Part shown: positions 8,575 to 17,702 of the stretch, one piece after another
How positions within the stretch are numbered: the stretch's first letter is position 1
Layout: the number at the start of each line of letters is the position of its first letter
Source: Flavobacteriales bacterium
Lineage (GTDB): Bacteria > Bacteroidota > Bacteroidia > Flavobacteriales_F > PHOS-HE28
DNA length: 64,000 nucleotides
Direction: 5' to 3'
Assembly (NCBI GenBank): GCA_019638115.1
Contig: JAHBUK010000002.1
Location: 317,867 to 381,866, forward strand
Position numbers and translations under genes: made by a program
Notes under the pieces: generated by a model
The model's database searches: none
The model's input: the letters and a program-made list of their open reading frames with translations, nothing else
Told to the model about the DNA's origin: nothing

Positions 8575-8765
8575 TCAGTTGTCCGTTGTCCGTCTCGACC
8601 GATCGAACGCGATACACAGCCTTGCAACCCACCCTGCGCGTAGACGGACCTTGCTGATGCCCCACCCAGCTCCGGACAACTGACAACCAACAACGGACAA
8701 CCGACAACGGACAACGGACAACTGACAACCGACAACTGTTCAACCGACAACCGACTACCACCCAC
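8575..8765. repeat. GACAACN heptamer array with inverted flank
   Basis: From about 8672 to 8760 run tandem 7-bp units of the form GACAACN. At 8575-8593 a short copy lies in the opposite orientation; those 19 bases are perfectly complementary to 8707-8725. A related inverted pair occurs at 23735-23825. No credible coding frame is present. Confidence 0.85.
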
Positions 8766-8788
8766 CGACCTCCACGCGTCCACCCACC

Positions 8789-9733
8789 ATGCCCGACACC
8801 CTGCTCCACTCCGACCTCCAGCATCCTCTCATCACCAACGTGTACCGCGGCAAGGTGCGCGATGTGTACACCTTGAGCGATGGGCGCATCATCCTGGTGG
8901 CCAGCGACCGCATCAGTGCCTTCGATGTGGTGTTGCCCCGGGGCATTCCCCACAAGGGCCAGGTGCTGAGCCAACTCAGCTGGCACATGCTACAGGCCAC
9001 GGCGCATGTGGCACCCAATTGGACCATTGCACAGCCCGACCCCAATGTGGTGATCGGTCATGCGTGCAGCACGGTGAAAGTGGAGATGGTGGTGCGCGGC
9101 TACCTGGCCGGCCACGCCTGGCGCACCTACCAGAGCGGGGAGCGCGTGCTGTGTGGGGCCACCATGCCCGATGGCATGCGCGAGAACGACCGTTTCCCCG
9201 AGCCCATCATCACGCCCAGCACCAAGGCCGACGTGGGGCACGATGAGGACATCAGCCCGGCCGAGATCCTGGAACGTGGCCTGTGTACCTACGAGGAATG
9301 GGCCACCATGAGCCGCTATGCCCTGGCCCTCTTCGCCGAAGGCACACGCATCGCTGCGGAACGTGGCCTGCTGCTGGTGGACACCAAGTACGAGTTCGGT
9401 CGCAGTGCTGACGGTCGCATCCTGCTGATCGACGAGATCCACACCCCGGACAGCAGCCGCTACTTCTACGCCGAGGGCTACGCCGAACGGCAGGCTGCGG
9501 GAGAGCGCCAGAAGCAGCTGAGCAAGGAGTTCGTGCGCGAATGGCTCATCGCCGGCGGCTTCATGGGCAAGGAGGGACAACAAGTGCCCACCATGGATGA
9601 TGCCTTCGTGCAGAGCGTCACCGATCGTTACGTGGAGCTTTACGAGCGCATCACTGGCGAGGCCTTCGTTCCGGCTCCCACGGAGGACATCGCAGTGCGT
9701 GTGCAGCAGGCCGTGAACGCTTACCTGGGCTGA
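8789..9733 (+). CDS. purC: Phosphoribosylaminoimidazole-succinocarboxamide synthase
   Basis: SAICAR synthetase of purine biosynthesis: joins CAIR and aspartate with ATP. The 314-residue length matches the longer form found in Bacteroidota. Signatures present are 'YRGKVRDVY' near residue 19, 'ASDRISAFD', '[11 protein letters not shown]', '[10 protein letters not shown]', 'LVDTKYEFG' and '[13 protein letters not shown]'. The ATG is 3 bp after a CACC context, with no Shine-Dalgarno sequence. It follows phoH on the same strand and meets the EEP-family gene tail to tail 10 bp downstream. Confidence 0.97.
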   Translation: MPDTLLHSDLQHPLITNVYRGKVRDVYTLSDGRIILVASDRISAFDVVLPRGIPHKGQVLSQLSWHMLQATAHVAPNWTIAQPDPNVVIGHACSTVKVEMVVRGYLAGHAWRTYQSGERVLCGATMPDGMRENDRFPEPIITPSTKADVGHDEDISPAEILERGLCTYEEWATMSRYALALFAEGTRIAAERGLLLVDTKYEFGRSADGRILLIDEIHTPDSSRYFYAEGYAERQAAGERQKQLSKEFVREWLIAGGFMGKEGQQVPTMDDAFVQSVTDRYVELYERITGEAFVPAPTEDIAVRVQQAVNAYLG

Positions 9734-9743
9734 TCGGCGAGCG

Positions 9744-10871
9744 CTACTTCAAGCGGTACCCGGCCTCAATGGGGTAGTGGTCGCTCACGTCGATGTCCTT
9801 GCGGGTGGTGGAGTACCGCACGTCCAGTTCGGGGCTGTGGAACTGGTTGTCGATCCGGATGAACCAAGGGAAGTGGTGGTAAGTGAACCCGAATCCCCGG
9901 CCGGCCTCCTCATGTGCATTGCGGAAGATCTGCTTCAGGCGCTGGTAGGTGTCGGAGTAGGGCAGCGCGTTGATATCGGCACAAAGGATAACGCGGTGCG
10001 GACTGGTACTTAGGAATTCCTCCACAATGCTCATCTCGCGGTTCCGCACTTCATGTCCCCAGCGAAGCCGGTCATGGATGTCCCGCAGGTTGGAAAGCAC
10101 GTTGGAAAAGGCGGATGTACTGTCGCTCTGTTTCCAGCGGATGCTCATTGAGCGCAGTTGCAGGTTCACCACGCGGATGGTGTCGCCGTCAATGGCGAAG
10201 TCGTTCCAGTGGCCGTTGTAGCTCTCCTTATAGCCAAGGTCCAGCCGCCCACTGCTGAAGGCCGGGAACTTGCTGAAGGTGGCCACGCCGATGGTTCCCG
10301 CGTAATCGTCGTTGAAGACCGGATTGGTGTAGAAGTAGTTGAACCCACCGAGGCGGATGATCGAGTCAACGGCCATCTCATCGTCCGATCCATGCCCGTG
10401 GTAGAATTCCTGAATGCAGAGGATGTCGGGCACATCGCCGGTGCGGAGGAAGGCGTAGAACGAGCTGTAAAGCACGCTATCGCTCTCCAGCGTGGACGGT
10501 CGGTAGGGGTTGAAGAGTGCCGCATTGAAGCTCATCACCCGCAGGTCCACGCCACTCGGATCGCGCAGGAAGTTGAAGGCGAAGGTCTCCTGCATGGGCT
10601 TCAGGGAGAGCAGCAGTGCCACGGTGGGTAGCAGCAAATGGAGAAGGCCAGGCCGAAGCAGCAGGGCCAGCACGAAATTGATGATGACCGCCACCAGTAT
10701 CACCGGCATGAAAAAGCTCAGCAACTCCAACCACCAACTGCTGAGGATCATGTAGCTGATGAGCACGGTGAGCACCGCGAAGATCAGCGGAAGAAACCAG
10801 CAGAACAGCCCGCACCCCAAGCGCTTGCGCCAGTTAAAGCCTGGTCGAATGGCCTTGTTCGCACCCCTCAA
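9744..10871 (-). CDS. Membrane-anchored endonuclease/exonuclease/phosphatase family protein
   Basis: The reading frame opens with a TTG start at 10871; the next Met is 40 codons in and would lose the first membrane helix. Three N-terminal hydrophobic helices (about residues 20-95) precede an EEP catalytic domain with 'VMSFNAALFNP', 'DILCIQEF' (Mg-binding Glu), 'ATFSKFPA', 'CADINALPYS' and the terminal 'SDHYPI' (catalytic His). The family covers nucleases, sphingomyelinases and inositol phosphatases; substrate cannot be assigned. Similar membrane-anchored EEP proteins are common in Bacteroidota. Confidence 0.87.
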   Translation of the reverse strand: MRGANKAIRPGFNWRKRLGCGLFCWFLPLIFAVLTVLISYMILSSWWLELLSFFMPVILVAVIINFVLALLLRPGLLHLLLPTVALLLSLKPMQETFAFNFLRDPSGVDLRVMSFNAALFNPYRPSTLESDSVLYSSFYAFLRTGDVPDILCIQEFYHGHGSDDEMAVDSIIRLGGFNYFYTNPVFNDDYAGTIGVATFSKFPAFSSGRLDLGYKESYNGHWNDFAIDGDTIRVVNLQLRSMSIRWKQSDSTSAFSNVLSNLRDIHDRLRWGHEVRNREMSIVEEFLSTSPHRVILCADINALPYSDTYQRLKQIFRNAHEEAGRGFGFTYHHFPWFIRIDNQFHSPELDVRYSTTRKDIDVSDHYPIEAGYRLK

Positions 10872-11060
10872 AACGCCGAATGTTTCAGGGATTCAAGGAA
10901 AGAGCGATATGTCCTTGGAGTGCGGTTCAAGAGGCGGGAGAGTGCGTCGAAAGCAGAATGGAGGCGGTGGTGTTGTTTGGCTGTGTGCGCGGCGATCAAG
11001 AGCGTACCAGCAGGTCGTTCGATCCAAGCGTGGTGTTCAAAGCTAAGCTGGTGGCTGTAG

Positions 11061-11885
11061 TCAGCACCGTTCGTTCACCAGCTGCGGTTTTTCGATGCTG
11101 AGCAGGAAGGCCATGCAGAGGGCATTAAACCGTTCGGCTTGCTCAATGGTGACCACATGGCCGCAGCGTGGGAGCACTTCCAAACGCACGCTCTCATGTA
11201 GGCGGGCATAGCGTTGCGCCTGGTCCAGGAACAGGTGGTCCTGTGCGCCCATCACCACCAACTGCGGAATGTCCGAGTGTGCTGCGAAGAGTCGCTTCAA
11301 GGTCTTATTGAGTCCCTGGTACATGGAAGTCCACTTGCGGAATTCAGCGGTGCTGAGGAAGCGCGATTCACGGATGAAGACCTCGCGGGAGCGCTGGTGG
11401 TTCTTGCGGGGCATCATGATCCGTGCACTGATCCGGTAGAAAGCCGGATAGCCGATCACCTTGGCCATGGTGAGGCTTGCGGTGGCCAGCACTTTCAGGC
11501 CACTGCTCAAACGCACGATGGCTCCACCGTTCACCACGGAAGCCACCTGTTGTGGCCGTTGTTCCCGCATGCTGAGCGCGATCACCGAGCCGAGCGAAAC
11601 ACCCAGGAGATGCACGGCACCCAAGCGCAGGTGGTCCACCACGGCCCAGATGCGCTCACCGATGTGCTCGAAGGTGTAGGCTGTTTCGTTATTGGGGCGT
11701 TCCGACATGCGGCCGTGTCCGGGAAGGTCCAACACCAGCAGGTTGTAGCGCTGCCCCAGTTCGGGTACCTGCCGTTTCCAGGTAACGGTACTGCCGCCTG
11801 CGCCATGGATCAGCACAAGCCATTCAGCAGCAGCATGGGCAATGTGGGTCTCGTGGTACAGCAGGTCCTCAATTCTCCGAAGCAT
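11061..11885 (-). CDS. Alpha/beta hydrolase
   Basis: A 274-residue alpha/beta hydrolase. The oxyanion-hole motif 'LIHGAGGS' is followed by 'DLPGHGRM', the nucleophile elbow 'GVSLGS', a helical cap, the acid strand 'VVMGAQDHLF' and the catalytic His in 'RCGHVVTIEQ'. All three triad positions are therefore present. ATG at 11885 is preferred over a TTG two codons upstream. The substrate is unknown; esterase or C-C hydrolase activity are both typical. The 190 bp between it and the EEP gene hold no recognisable feature. Confidence 0.88.
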   Translation of the reverse strand: MLRRIEDLLYHETHIAHAAAEWLVLIHGAGGSTVTWKRQVPELGQRYNLLVLDLPGHGRMSERPNNETAYTFEHIGERIWAVVDHLRLGAVHLLGVSLGSVIALSMREQRPQQVASVVNGGAIVRLSSGLKVLATASLTMAKVIGYPAFYRISARIMMPRKNHQRSREVFIRESRFLSTAEFRKWTSMYQGLNKTLKRLFAAHSDIPQLVVMGAQDHLFLDQAQRYARLHESVRLEVLPRCGHVVTIEQAERFNALCMAFLLSIEKPQLVNERC

Positions 11886-11957
11886 GCCCAAAGAACCGAC
11901 AAATGCGTCGGAAGGTTCTTGTAGATGGATACCCGCACGGGGTCGTTATGATCGGAG

Positions 11958-13889
11958 CTACTCCAACAAGAACTCCCGCATGAACTGCACCATCGCGTAG
12001 AACTGGTAGTCCTGGTTGCCCTTCTTGCGGAAGCCGTGGCCCTCGTCGTTGGCCATCAGGAACCACACGGTGCCGCCTTGGGCCTGTATGCGATCTTTCA
12101 TTTGCACGGCCTCGCTGGCGGGTACGCGGGGGTCGTTGCCGCCTTGGATGATGAAGAGCGGTTTGGTGATCTTCTCCGTGTGGTTCAAGGGCGAGATCTT
12201 CTCCAGGAAGGCGGCCATCTTCGGATCGCGCTCATCGCCATATTCCACGCGGCGCAGGTCGCGGCGGTAGTCCTCGGTGTTCTTCAGGAAGGTGTTGAAG
12301 TTGCTGATGCCCACGATGTCGATCGCGCAGCGGATGCGGTCTGCATAGTGTACGCTAACGGCAAGCGTCATGTAGCCGCCGTAGCTGCCGCCCATCACCA
12401 GAATACGGTCGGCGTCCAGGTCGGGCTGCGTGGCGATCCAGTCCAGCAGCGCACCGATGTCCTTCACGCTCTCCTCGCGTTGGTATCCGTTGTCGAGGTC
12501 CAGGAAAGTCTTGCCGAAGCCGCTGCTGCCGCGCACGTTGGGGTAGATCATCGCCGCGCCCAGCTCGTTCAGGTAGTAGTTGTTGCGGCCTTGGAAGCCT
12601 GGCCGCGATTGCCCCTCGGGCCCGCCGTGTATGCTGATGATCACCGGACGCTTGCCGGTGAATTTCGCATGTGGCCGGTACAGGAAGCCGCTGATCGTGC
12701 GCTTGTCGAAGCTGGGCCAGGTGATCAGCTCGGGTTCGCGCAGGCCGCTCACATCCATGCCGCCGCTCTCGCTTTCGGTCCAGCGCGTCAGCTTCCGGGT
12801 ATCGAGGTCGTAGCTGTACGCGTCACTGCTGGAGTCGTAGGTGCTCAGGGTAAGGCCGAGCACGCGTCCATCGGCCGTCCACTTCAGCCCACCGATGATG
12901 CTGACCGGAAGCCCTTCCACCGCCTCGTAGCGGAGTGTTCCGGTATGGAGGATGTACAGCCTGCTCAGTCCGTTCTCGTTGGTGGTGAAGGCGAGCTTGC
13001 TACCGTCCTTGCTCAGGTCGGTGGAGGCCACGTCCCACGGGATATCCGGCGTGAGCACGGTGAGCTTCTTCGTGCCGAGATCGTAGTGGCATAAGCGGTT
13101 GAACTCGCTGCCCTTGTTGCTTGTGAGGAAGATGCCCTTGCCGTCGGGTGCGAAGCAGATGGCGCGGTAGGTGGTGCGCTCGTCCTTGGCGGGTAGGATG
13201 CGCGTGCGTTTGCCCGTGCCGGCATCCAGCAGGTGGATGCGGCTCTCGTTCACGGAGATGTACTCGCCCATGAGCAACTGCTTATCATCGGGGCTCCAGT
13301 CGCTCACGCCCCAGCCACCGCCGCTGTTCTCGCACAGCACCTTGTCCGTGGCTGGGTCCACCGGGTCCATCAGGCGGATGTCGCGGTCCTTGCCGTTCCG
13401 GGTAGTGCTGCCGTAGGCGATGCGCTTGCCGTCGCGGCTCCATACCATGCCGCCGTTCTGCGAGCGACCGCCATCGGTGAGCAGGGTGGTCCTGCCGCCG
13501 TCCACATCGAAGCGGAAGATCTGCCCGAACTCATTGCCCCCTTGGTCCTTGGTGAAGAGGAAGTAGCTGCCCGCATTGGGCTCGTAGGTGGCGCCACCCA
13601 CGGTTTCGGCGAAGAATGTGATCTGCGCGCGCGCGCCGCCGGGCATCAACACACGGTGCAGTTGGTTGCTATTGCCGAAGCGGGTGCTGATGATCATCTC
13701 ACGCCGCTGCGGATGCCAATCGCTGAAGCTGGCCCCGCGCCCTTCGGTGTAGGTGCGCACCTCGTCGGCGATGGATGCCGGAAGGGCCGGTATGCCTTCC
13801 ACCACCAGATTGTCGGTGACGGGTATGGTGCCCTGCTGGGCGAGTAGTGAAGAGGAGAGGAGGAGGACAGGGAGGAGGAGGTGACGCAT
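11958..13889 (-). CDS. S9 family prolyl-oligopeptidase-like peptidase, exported
   Basis: The start at 13889 gives MRHLLLPVLLLSSSLLAQQ, a clean signal peptide. The 643-residue protein has an N-terminal beta-propeller of WD/TolB-like blades ('YGSTTRNGKDRDIRLMDP', 'GVSDWSPDDKQLLMG' type) and a C-terminal peptidase S9 catalytic domain with Ser in 'GGSYGGYM', Asp in 'GGNDPRVP' and His in 'NDEGHGF'. It probably degrades peptides in the periplasm. An upstream 26-residue extension is open but carries no export signal of its own. Confidence 0.93.
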   Translation of the reverse strand: MRHLLLPVLLLSSSLLAQQGTIPVTDNLVVEGIPALPASIADEVRTYTEGRGASFSDWHPQRREMIISTRFGNSNQLHRVLMPGGARAQITFFAETVGGATYEPNAGSYFLFTKDQGGNEFGQIFRFDVDGGRTTLLTDGGRSQNGGMVWSRDGKRIAYGSTTRNGKDRDIRLMDPVDPATDKVLCENSGGGWGVSDWSPDDKQLLMGEYISVNESRIHLLDAGTGKRTRILPAKDERTTYRAICFAPDGKGIFLTSNKGSEFNRLCHYDLGTKKLTVLTPDIPWDVASTDLSKDGSKLAFTTNENGLSRLYILHTGTLRYEAVEGLPVSIIGGLKWTADGRVLGLTLSTYDSSSDAYSYDLDTRKLTRWTESESGGMDVSGLREPELITWPSFDKRTISGFLYRPHAKFTGKRPVIISIHGGPEGQSRPGFQGRNNYYLNELGAAMIYPNVRGSSGFGKTFLDLDNGYQREESVKDIGALLDWIATQPDLDADRILVMGGSYGGYMTLAVSVHYADRIRCAIDIVGISNFNTFLKNTEDYRRDLRRVEYGDERDPKMAAFLEKISPLNHTEKITKPLFIIQGGNDPRVPASEAVQMKDRIQAQGGTVWFLMANDEGHGFRKKGNQDYQFYAMVQFMREFLLE

Positions 13890-13980
13890 GGGACTTGGAT
13901 GGGAGCACGAAACTATCCAACTGGCACGACCTCTATTTCTCGGAGCCTCTACACGCCCATCCGACATCCTCAGTATGCTC

Positions 13981-14655
13981 CTACCGCTTCGCTCTGAAGA
14001 ACCGTATCTGTTCCAATCGTGTTCTGGCTTGCTCTTCGTTGTGAACGCCGCGATCCAACCGTTCCTCCACGAAATAGTCCTCGGAATGGCAGGCCGTTGC
14101 GTGCTCTATGGATCGGAGCAGGTCGTACTCATTGCATGCCTTGCAACGGATTATCGTCCATGCTGGTTGGACTGATCCCGGATCCTTGCCAAGCACTTGG
14201 GTGGTCATCATCGCATGACACTTGGAGCATTCCTGCGAGAAGCTCTCCAAAACCTTCGGTCGCCGTCTGAACAACTTGGTGATCTTCAGCAAGGTGCCAA
14301 GCACGGGGCCGTACATCCACTGGTTCAACACGCCCGAGATGTCCACGGATACAATGCTGGCGAGCCGGTGGAATTCGTCGCATATCATTTCCCGTTCCTC
14401 CGTGTCGAGTTCCGTTGCCCGCAGATCGTACAAGGCATGCTTCAGTATCCGCTTCATTGCAGCACGCGGACTTCCGGTTTCCACGGCATGCATCAAGTGT
14501 TGCGCACATTGGTTCAGTGCATTCTCCAAACGCTCACAGAGCTCATTGTCCGAGGGTTCCAGCCCCCGGTCATACCATGCATCGGGTGCGAATTTCCTGC
14601 GCTCAATATAGGCCTGAAGTTGTGCCAATACGCGTGGTGTACCCATTGAGCTCAT
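13981..14655 (-). CDS. Unrecognised protein with zinc-ribbon-like CxxC pairs
   Basis: I do not recognise this 224-residue protein with certainty. The first half is helical ('NELCERLENALNQCAQHLMHAV', 'MKRILKHALYDLRATELDTE') and may be related to the DUF4844 group. The second half carries CSKC and, about 40 residues later, CKAC, a spacing suitable for a zinc ribbon, followed by a charged tail. No signal peptide is evident, so it is probably cytoplasmic. It stands alone between the S9 peptidase and the C45-like gene. Confidence 0.65.
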   Translation of the reverse strand: MSSMGTPRVLAQLQAYIERRKFAPDAWYDRGLEPSDNELCERLENALNQCAQHLMHAVETGSPRAAMKRILKHALYDLRATELDTEEREMICDEFHRLASIVSVDISGVLNQWMYGPVLGTLLKITKLFRRRPKVLESFSQECSKCHAMMTTQVLGKDPGSVQPAWTIIRCKACNEYDLLRSIEHATACHSEDYFVEERLDRGVHNEEQARTRLEQIRFFRAKR

Positions 14656-14697
14656 CGAGTCTGTGTTGCGCTCTTCTCTCCAGTGGTGTTACACCAT

Positions 14698-15945
14698 TCA
14701 GGGCATCCGTTCAACGTTGTCGATGCTCGGTGTCGAGTGGGGCGCATCGTGTCTGTCCCACCCCAACTCCACATACCCCACCTCATGCGGCTTGCCCGGC
14801 GCGATCAAGAACCGAGGCGTTCCGTCCAACACATAGATCACGCTGGCATAGGTATACGCGTTGCTCACCACGTCAACGCCATCGTGGTCGCGGCTGGCCA
14901 GCACTTCCTTGATCTCTGCCACACCGAAGGCTTCGGTCCCCGGTCCGAAGCGCTGCTCGAAGCTGGGGATGCGTTGGCAGCGATAGAGCCCTTCCTCCAC
15001 GGTGCGCCCGTTCTCTTCGAGCATCTCCAGGTAGCGCTCGCTGTAGTTCGTGTTAGCCAAAGGGAAGTTGGTGTGGTAGGTGAACGTGGCCTCCGCGAAG
15101 GGACGGAACTCGACAATGGTATCGCTGGAGCATTCCAGGCTGAGCACCCGCTCCGGACCACCGATCAGGTAGTTCTGTCCGGAGGCATGGTCCACCTCGT
15201 GAACGAAGGCCAGCGCATCCGCCTGTGTCTTTCGTGCCACCACACCGCGCACGATCGCCGTAACCGGCAGACCGGCCAGCGCGCTCTTCAACTGGATGAG
15301 GATGTTGCAATTGATCGAGACGCCATCGATGTTCATGCCGGTGATGTCCAGGTGACCGGGGATGGTGAGCAGCATCATGTCCTGTCCGCGCGCTTCGTCC
15401 CGGATGCGCATCACGGTCTGGAAGCCGTGGAAGTACGCCGGGATGTCCATGTTCTGCGCCGCGATGGCCGGCCCATGTACATGGCGATCCACGCCGATTG
15501 AACTGCACTTGTGCGTGCCGAAACGCTCCGCGTTGAAGAAGAACTCGTCGCCGAGCTGGTGCATCATGATGCTGGCTTCGTCCATGCCTGAGCCCGCCGC
15601 GATGCCCTGCACTTCCTCCAGCAATTCGGGTGTCCAGCGGCGCATGGCATCCACGTAGGCTGTGCCATGCAGGAAACGGTGGATGAACGTGTCCGCTTCC
15701 ATGCCGGTGTATTCGGTAATGTCCTCCTTCAACAGGCCGATCACCGCGTGGATGTCGTCGCGCAGCAACTGCCCGTGGGCCAGGCCGCGCTCGTAGGGCG
15801 TGCCATGCAGGTCGAGGTAGCGCAGGCTGCTATCGGCCAGGAACTGGAGCGAGGCAACGGGCGCTACGCGGGTGTCGCGCTCCGGTGTGGTGGCGCAAGC
15901 CGCTATGAACAAGGGAAACAGTAAGGACCAAGAAGAGCGGAACAT
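14698..15945 (-). CDS. C45 family peptidase/acyltransferase-like lipoprotein
   Basis: ATG at 15945 is preferred to a TTG three codons upstream. The N-terminus ends in a lipobox (LFIAAC), so this is a predicted lipoprotein. The 415-residue protein matches the C45 / acyl-CoA:6-aminopenicillanic acid acyltransferase fold: 'YERGLAHGQLL', 'CSSIGV' giving the N-terminal-nucleophile Cys, 'AAQNMDI', 'GHLDITGMN.DGVS' and 'SN.Y.YAS'. Such enzymes hydrolyse or transfer amide-linked groups after autocleavage before the Cys. Natural substrate unknown. Confidence 0.84.
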   Translation of the reverse strand: MFRSSWSLLFPLFIAACATTPERDTRVAPVASLQFLADSSLRYLDLHGTPYERGLAHGQLLRDDIHAVIGLLKEDITEYTGMEADTFIHRFLHGTAYVDAMRRWTPELLEEVQGIAAGSGMDEASIMMHQLGDEFFFNAERFGTHKCSSIGVDRHVHGPAIAAQNMDIPAYFHGFQTVMRIRDEARGQDMMLLTIPGHLDITGMNIDGVSINCNILIQLKSALAGLPVTAIVRGVVARKTQADALAFVHEVDHASGQNYLIGGPERVLSLECSSDTIVEFRPFAEATFTYHTNFPLANTNYSERYLEMLEENGRTVEEGLYRCQRIPSFEQRFGPGTEAFGVAEIKEVLASRDHDGVDVVSNAYTYASVIYVLDGTPRFLIAPGKPHEVGYVELGWDRHDAPHSTPSIDNVERMP

Positions 15946-15962
15946 GGGCGGCAAGGTAGCCC

Positions 15963-16382
15963 TCAGCCCAGCACATGCTTCGCCGCCACGTCCACCACGA
16001 ACCGTCCCCGCAGGAACTTGCGCCCCAGCAGCACCTGGTACTTCATGTCGCTACGGTCGAAGAGCGTGAACTGGGCGCGCACCACGTGGGTGCCGAGCCG
16101 CACGCGGGTGCTGATCAGGTAGCGCCGGCTGGCCTCGCCGTTGCTGCTCTTCACCGTTACCCGCTTGAAGGCCTTGAAGACCTTGGTCTTGCGGCGGCCA
16201 CCCATCTGGAAAACGACGGTGAGCAGCTTCACGCCATCCACCGTGCGCACCTTGAGGCGCTGGTAGTGCAGGGCACTGCGGTAGGCGCCGGTGTCGATCT
16301 TGGCTTCCACGCGCGAGACGCCCAGCCCCGGCAGGGCGATGTGCTCCAACCGGCCGATGGTGGTCTGTTCCACGTGCGCCAT
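15963..16382 (-). CDS. RimB-like retropepsin-type (RimK-associated) protease
   Basis: A 139-residue protein with the aspartic-protease motif 'KIDTGAYRSAL' (DTG at about residues 30-32) and 'LGRKFLRGRFVVDVA' at the end, both hallmarks of the ATP-dependent zinc protease / RimB family. RimB works with RimK ligase, removing poly-glutamate from ribosomal protein S6 in proteobacteria. No rimK lies in this window. The gene overlaps nothing and starts 18 bp downstream of the C45 gene start region on the same strand. Confidence 0.85.
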   Translation of the reverse strand: MAHVEQTTIGRLEHIALPGLGVSRVEAKIDTGAYRSALHYQRLKVRTVDGVKLLTVVFQMGGRRKTKVFKAFKRVTVKSSNGEASRRYLISTRVRLGTHVVRAQFTLFDRSDMKYQVLLGRKFLRGRFVVDVAAKHVLG

Positions 16383-16439
16383 GGGGGAAAGATATCGGGG
16401 CCATGAAATCGGCGCAACAGCCGGTGCCAGCGCTTACGA

Positions 16440-16613
16440 ACAGGTTGGAGTGGGGGAGGGTCGCGCCTGGCGGAGTTCCGGTGTTTTGGGGAACTGCGGA
16501 TGGTTGGCCGCGCCGAGAAGCATTGCCTGTATTCACCAGCCCGCAGTATCCGCGTTCATCCGCGTCATCCGCGGTTCGTATTCACTTCCGCCCGAAGGGC
16601 GTACCTCCGTGAT
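16440..16613. repeat. Intergenic segment with TCCGCGTYATCCGCG-type repeat
   Basis: Between the RimB-like gene and the DUF1801 gene. At 16540-16612 the sequence holds the alternating 'atccgcgttcatccgcgtcatccgcgg' text, a dispersed intergenic element familiar from many bacterial genomes, then 'cgcccgaagggcg', a 6-bp stem hairpin. No gene is seen. Confidence 0.55.
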
Positions 16614-16946
16614 CTACGCGGTCAAGACCTTCAGCCATTTCTTCAACAAGGCGGCATCCACATCGGCCATGTTCCGTAGCTTGATGTGCCGCATGTCCTT
16701 GCCCGTGCCTTCCAGCCTGCCATCGGGGTCATCCAACTTGCTCGCTTGCATGAAGCCGAAAGTGACATAGGACTTGGCCGTCTTGAAGTAGGCGAAGTCC
16801 TTGGCGGTGGCGAAAATGGGCCGGCCCCACTTGAAGTCCTCGCGCACATCCTTCACCGTTCCATGTACCAACTCTCGCACAGATTCCATGATGCGGCGCT
16901 GCTCCTCGGAGGCGCCTTCGATGTATGCGGTGACCTGGTCGTTCAT
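16614..16946 (-). CDS. DUF1801 domain-containing protein
   Basis: The start at 16946 gives MNDQVTAYIEGASEEQRRIM, a 110-residue protein. The DUF1801 fold is shown by 'IMESVRELVHGTV.D..E.FKWGRPIF' and 'FAYFKTAKSYVTFGF', with 'G.GK.MRHIKLRN' near the end. Some family members (YdhG type) have iron-chaperone-like folds; function is otherwise unknown. An upstream 29-codon extension through the promoter region is rejected as unlike the family. Confidence 0.87.
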   Translation of the reverse strand: MNDQVTAYIEGASEEQRRIMESVRELVHGTVKDVREDFKWGRPIFATAKDFAYFKTAKSYVTFGFMQASKLDDPDGRLEGTGKDMRHIKLRNMADVDAALLKKWLKVLTA

Positions 16947-17029
16947 GCGGGCAAAGTAAGGGGCACGCAGCGTCAATGACGGAACATAGGTTCCATCACC
17001 GTTCCCTCTGAGTGCCACCCTCACATCTG

Positions 17030-17150
17030 TCATTCCGAGCCATCATTGCGAAGCATACCGAAGCAACACATCTTCACATCCTCACATCTTCACATCCTCA
17101 CATCTTCACATCTTCACATCCTCACATCTTCACATCCTCACATCTGATCT
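17030..17150. repeat. CACATCYT octamer array
   Basis: A run of about ten 8-bp units CACATCTT / CACATCCT (about 17068-17145), preceded at 17030-17066 by a 'cattccgagc...cattgcgaagc...gaagcaa' element like the copies near 24.5 kb. It fills the intergenic space between two divergent genes. Confidence 0.8.
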
Positions 17151-17225
17151 TCCTCATTGGCACACCGTTTGGATCGCCGAACTTCGCGCCACCCGACCAC
17201 TGGTGGGTACAATCCCCAAACGACC

Positions 17226-17699
17226 ATGATCCGTTCCCTTACCCTTGCGCTCAGCGCCACATTGCTCTTCGCCTGCACCTCCGTTCCCGCCTCCGCCCAG
17301 GAAGGCATGAAGTCCTACGGAGCCAAGATCACGCCCGATGGTGCCATCAGCACCGAAGCCTTCGTGAAGGCCATGGAAGGAACCGAGAGCCTTACCACCA
17401 AGTTCGAGTGCGAGATCATCACCAGCTGCACCGTGAAGGGCTGTTGGATGGACGTGATGCTGCCGGATGGCAAGCCGATGAAAGTGCGTTTCGTGGACTA
17501 TGGCTTCTTCGTTCCCAAGCAGGGTCTGGAGGGTAAGCGCGCCATTCTGCAAGGCACCGCCACCCGCGAGACCTTCGATGTGGCCACCCTGCGCCACTAT
17601 GCAGAGGACGCTGGCAAGAGCAAAGAGGAGATCGAGAAGATCACCGAGCCCAAGCACACGCTCACCTTCCTGGCGGAAGGGGTGCTCATCACCGAATAG
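17226..17699 (+). CDS. DUF4920 domain-containing protein
   Basis: Start at 17226 gives MIRSLTLALSATLLFACTS, a signal peptide with a possible lipobox Cys17 (LFAC) and the Ala-rich 'VPASAQ' after it. The 157-residue product matches DUF4920: 'SYGAKITPDGAIS', 'CEIITSCTVKGCWM' and 'VRFVDYGFFVPK'. The three conserved cysteines suggest metal binding or a disulphide. Function unknown; exported or lipid-anchored. It is 3 bp upstream of the PAP2 gene but a strong hairpin lies at their junction. Confidence 0.87.
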   Translation: MIRSLTLALSATLLFACTSVPASAQEGMKSYGAKITPDGAISTEAFVKAMEGTESLTTKFECEIITSCTVKGCWMDVMLPDGKPMKVRFVDYGFFVPKQGLEGKRAILQGTATRETFDVATLRHYAEDAGKSKEEIEKITEPKHTLTFLAEGVLITE

Positions 17700-17702
17700 C
17701 CG

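Noticed and set aside
13847-14175. Plus-strand frames between the S9 peptidase and the zinc-ribbon-like gene
   Set aside because: They mostly lie antisense to 13981-14655 and show no family features.
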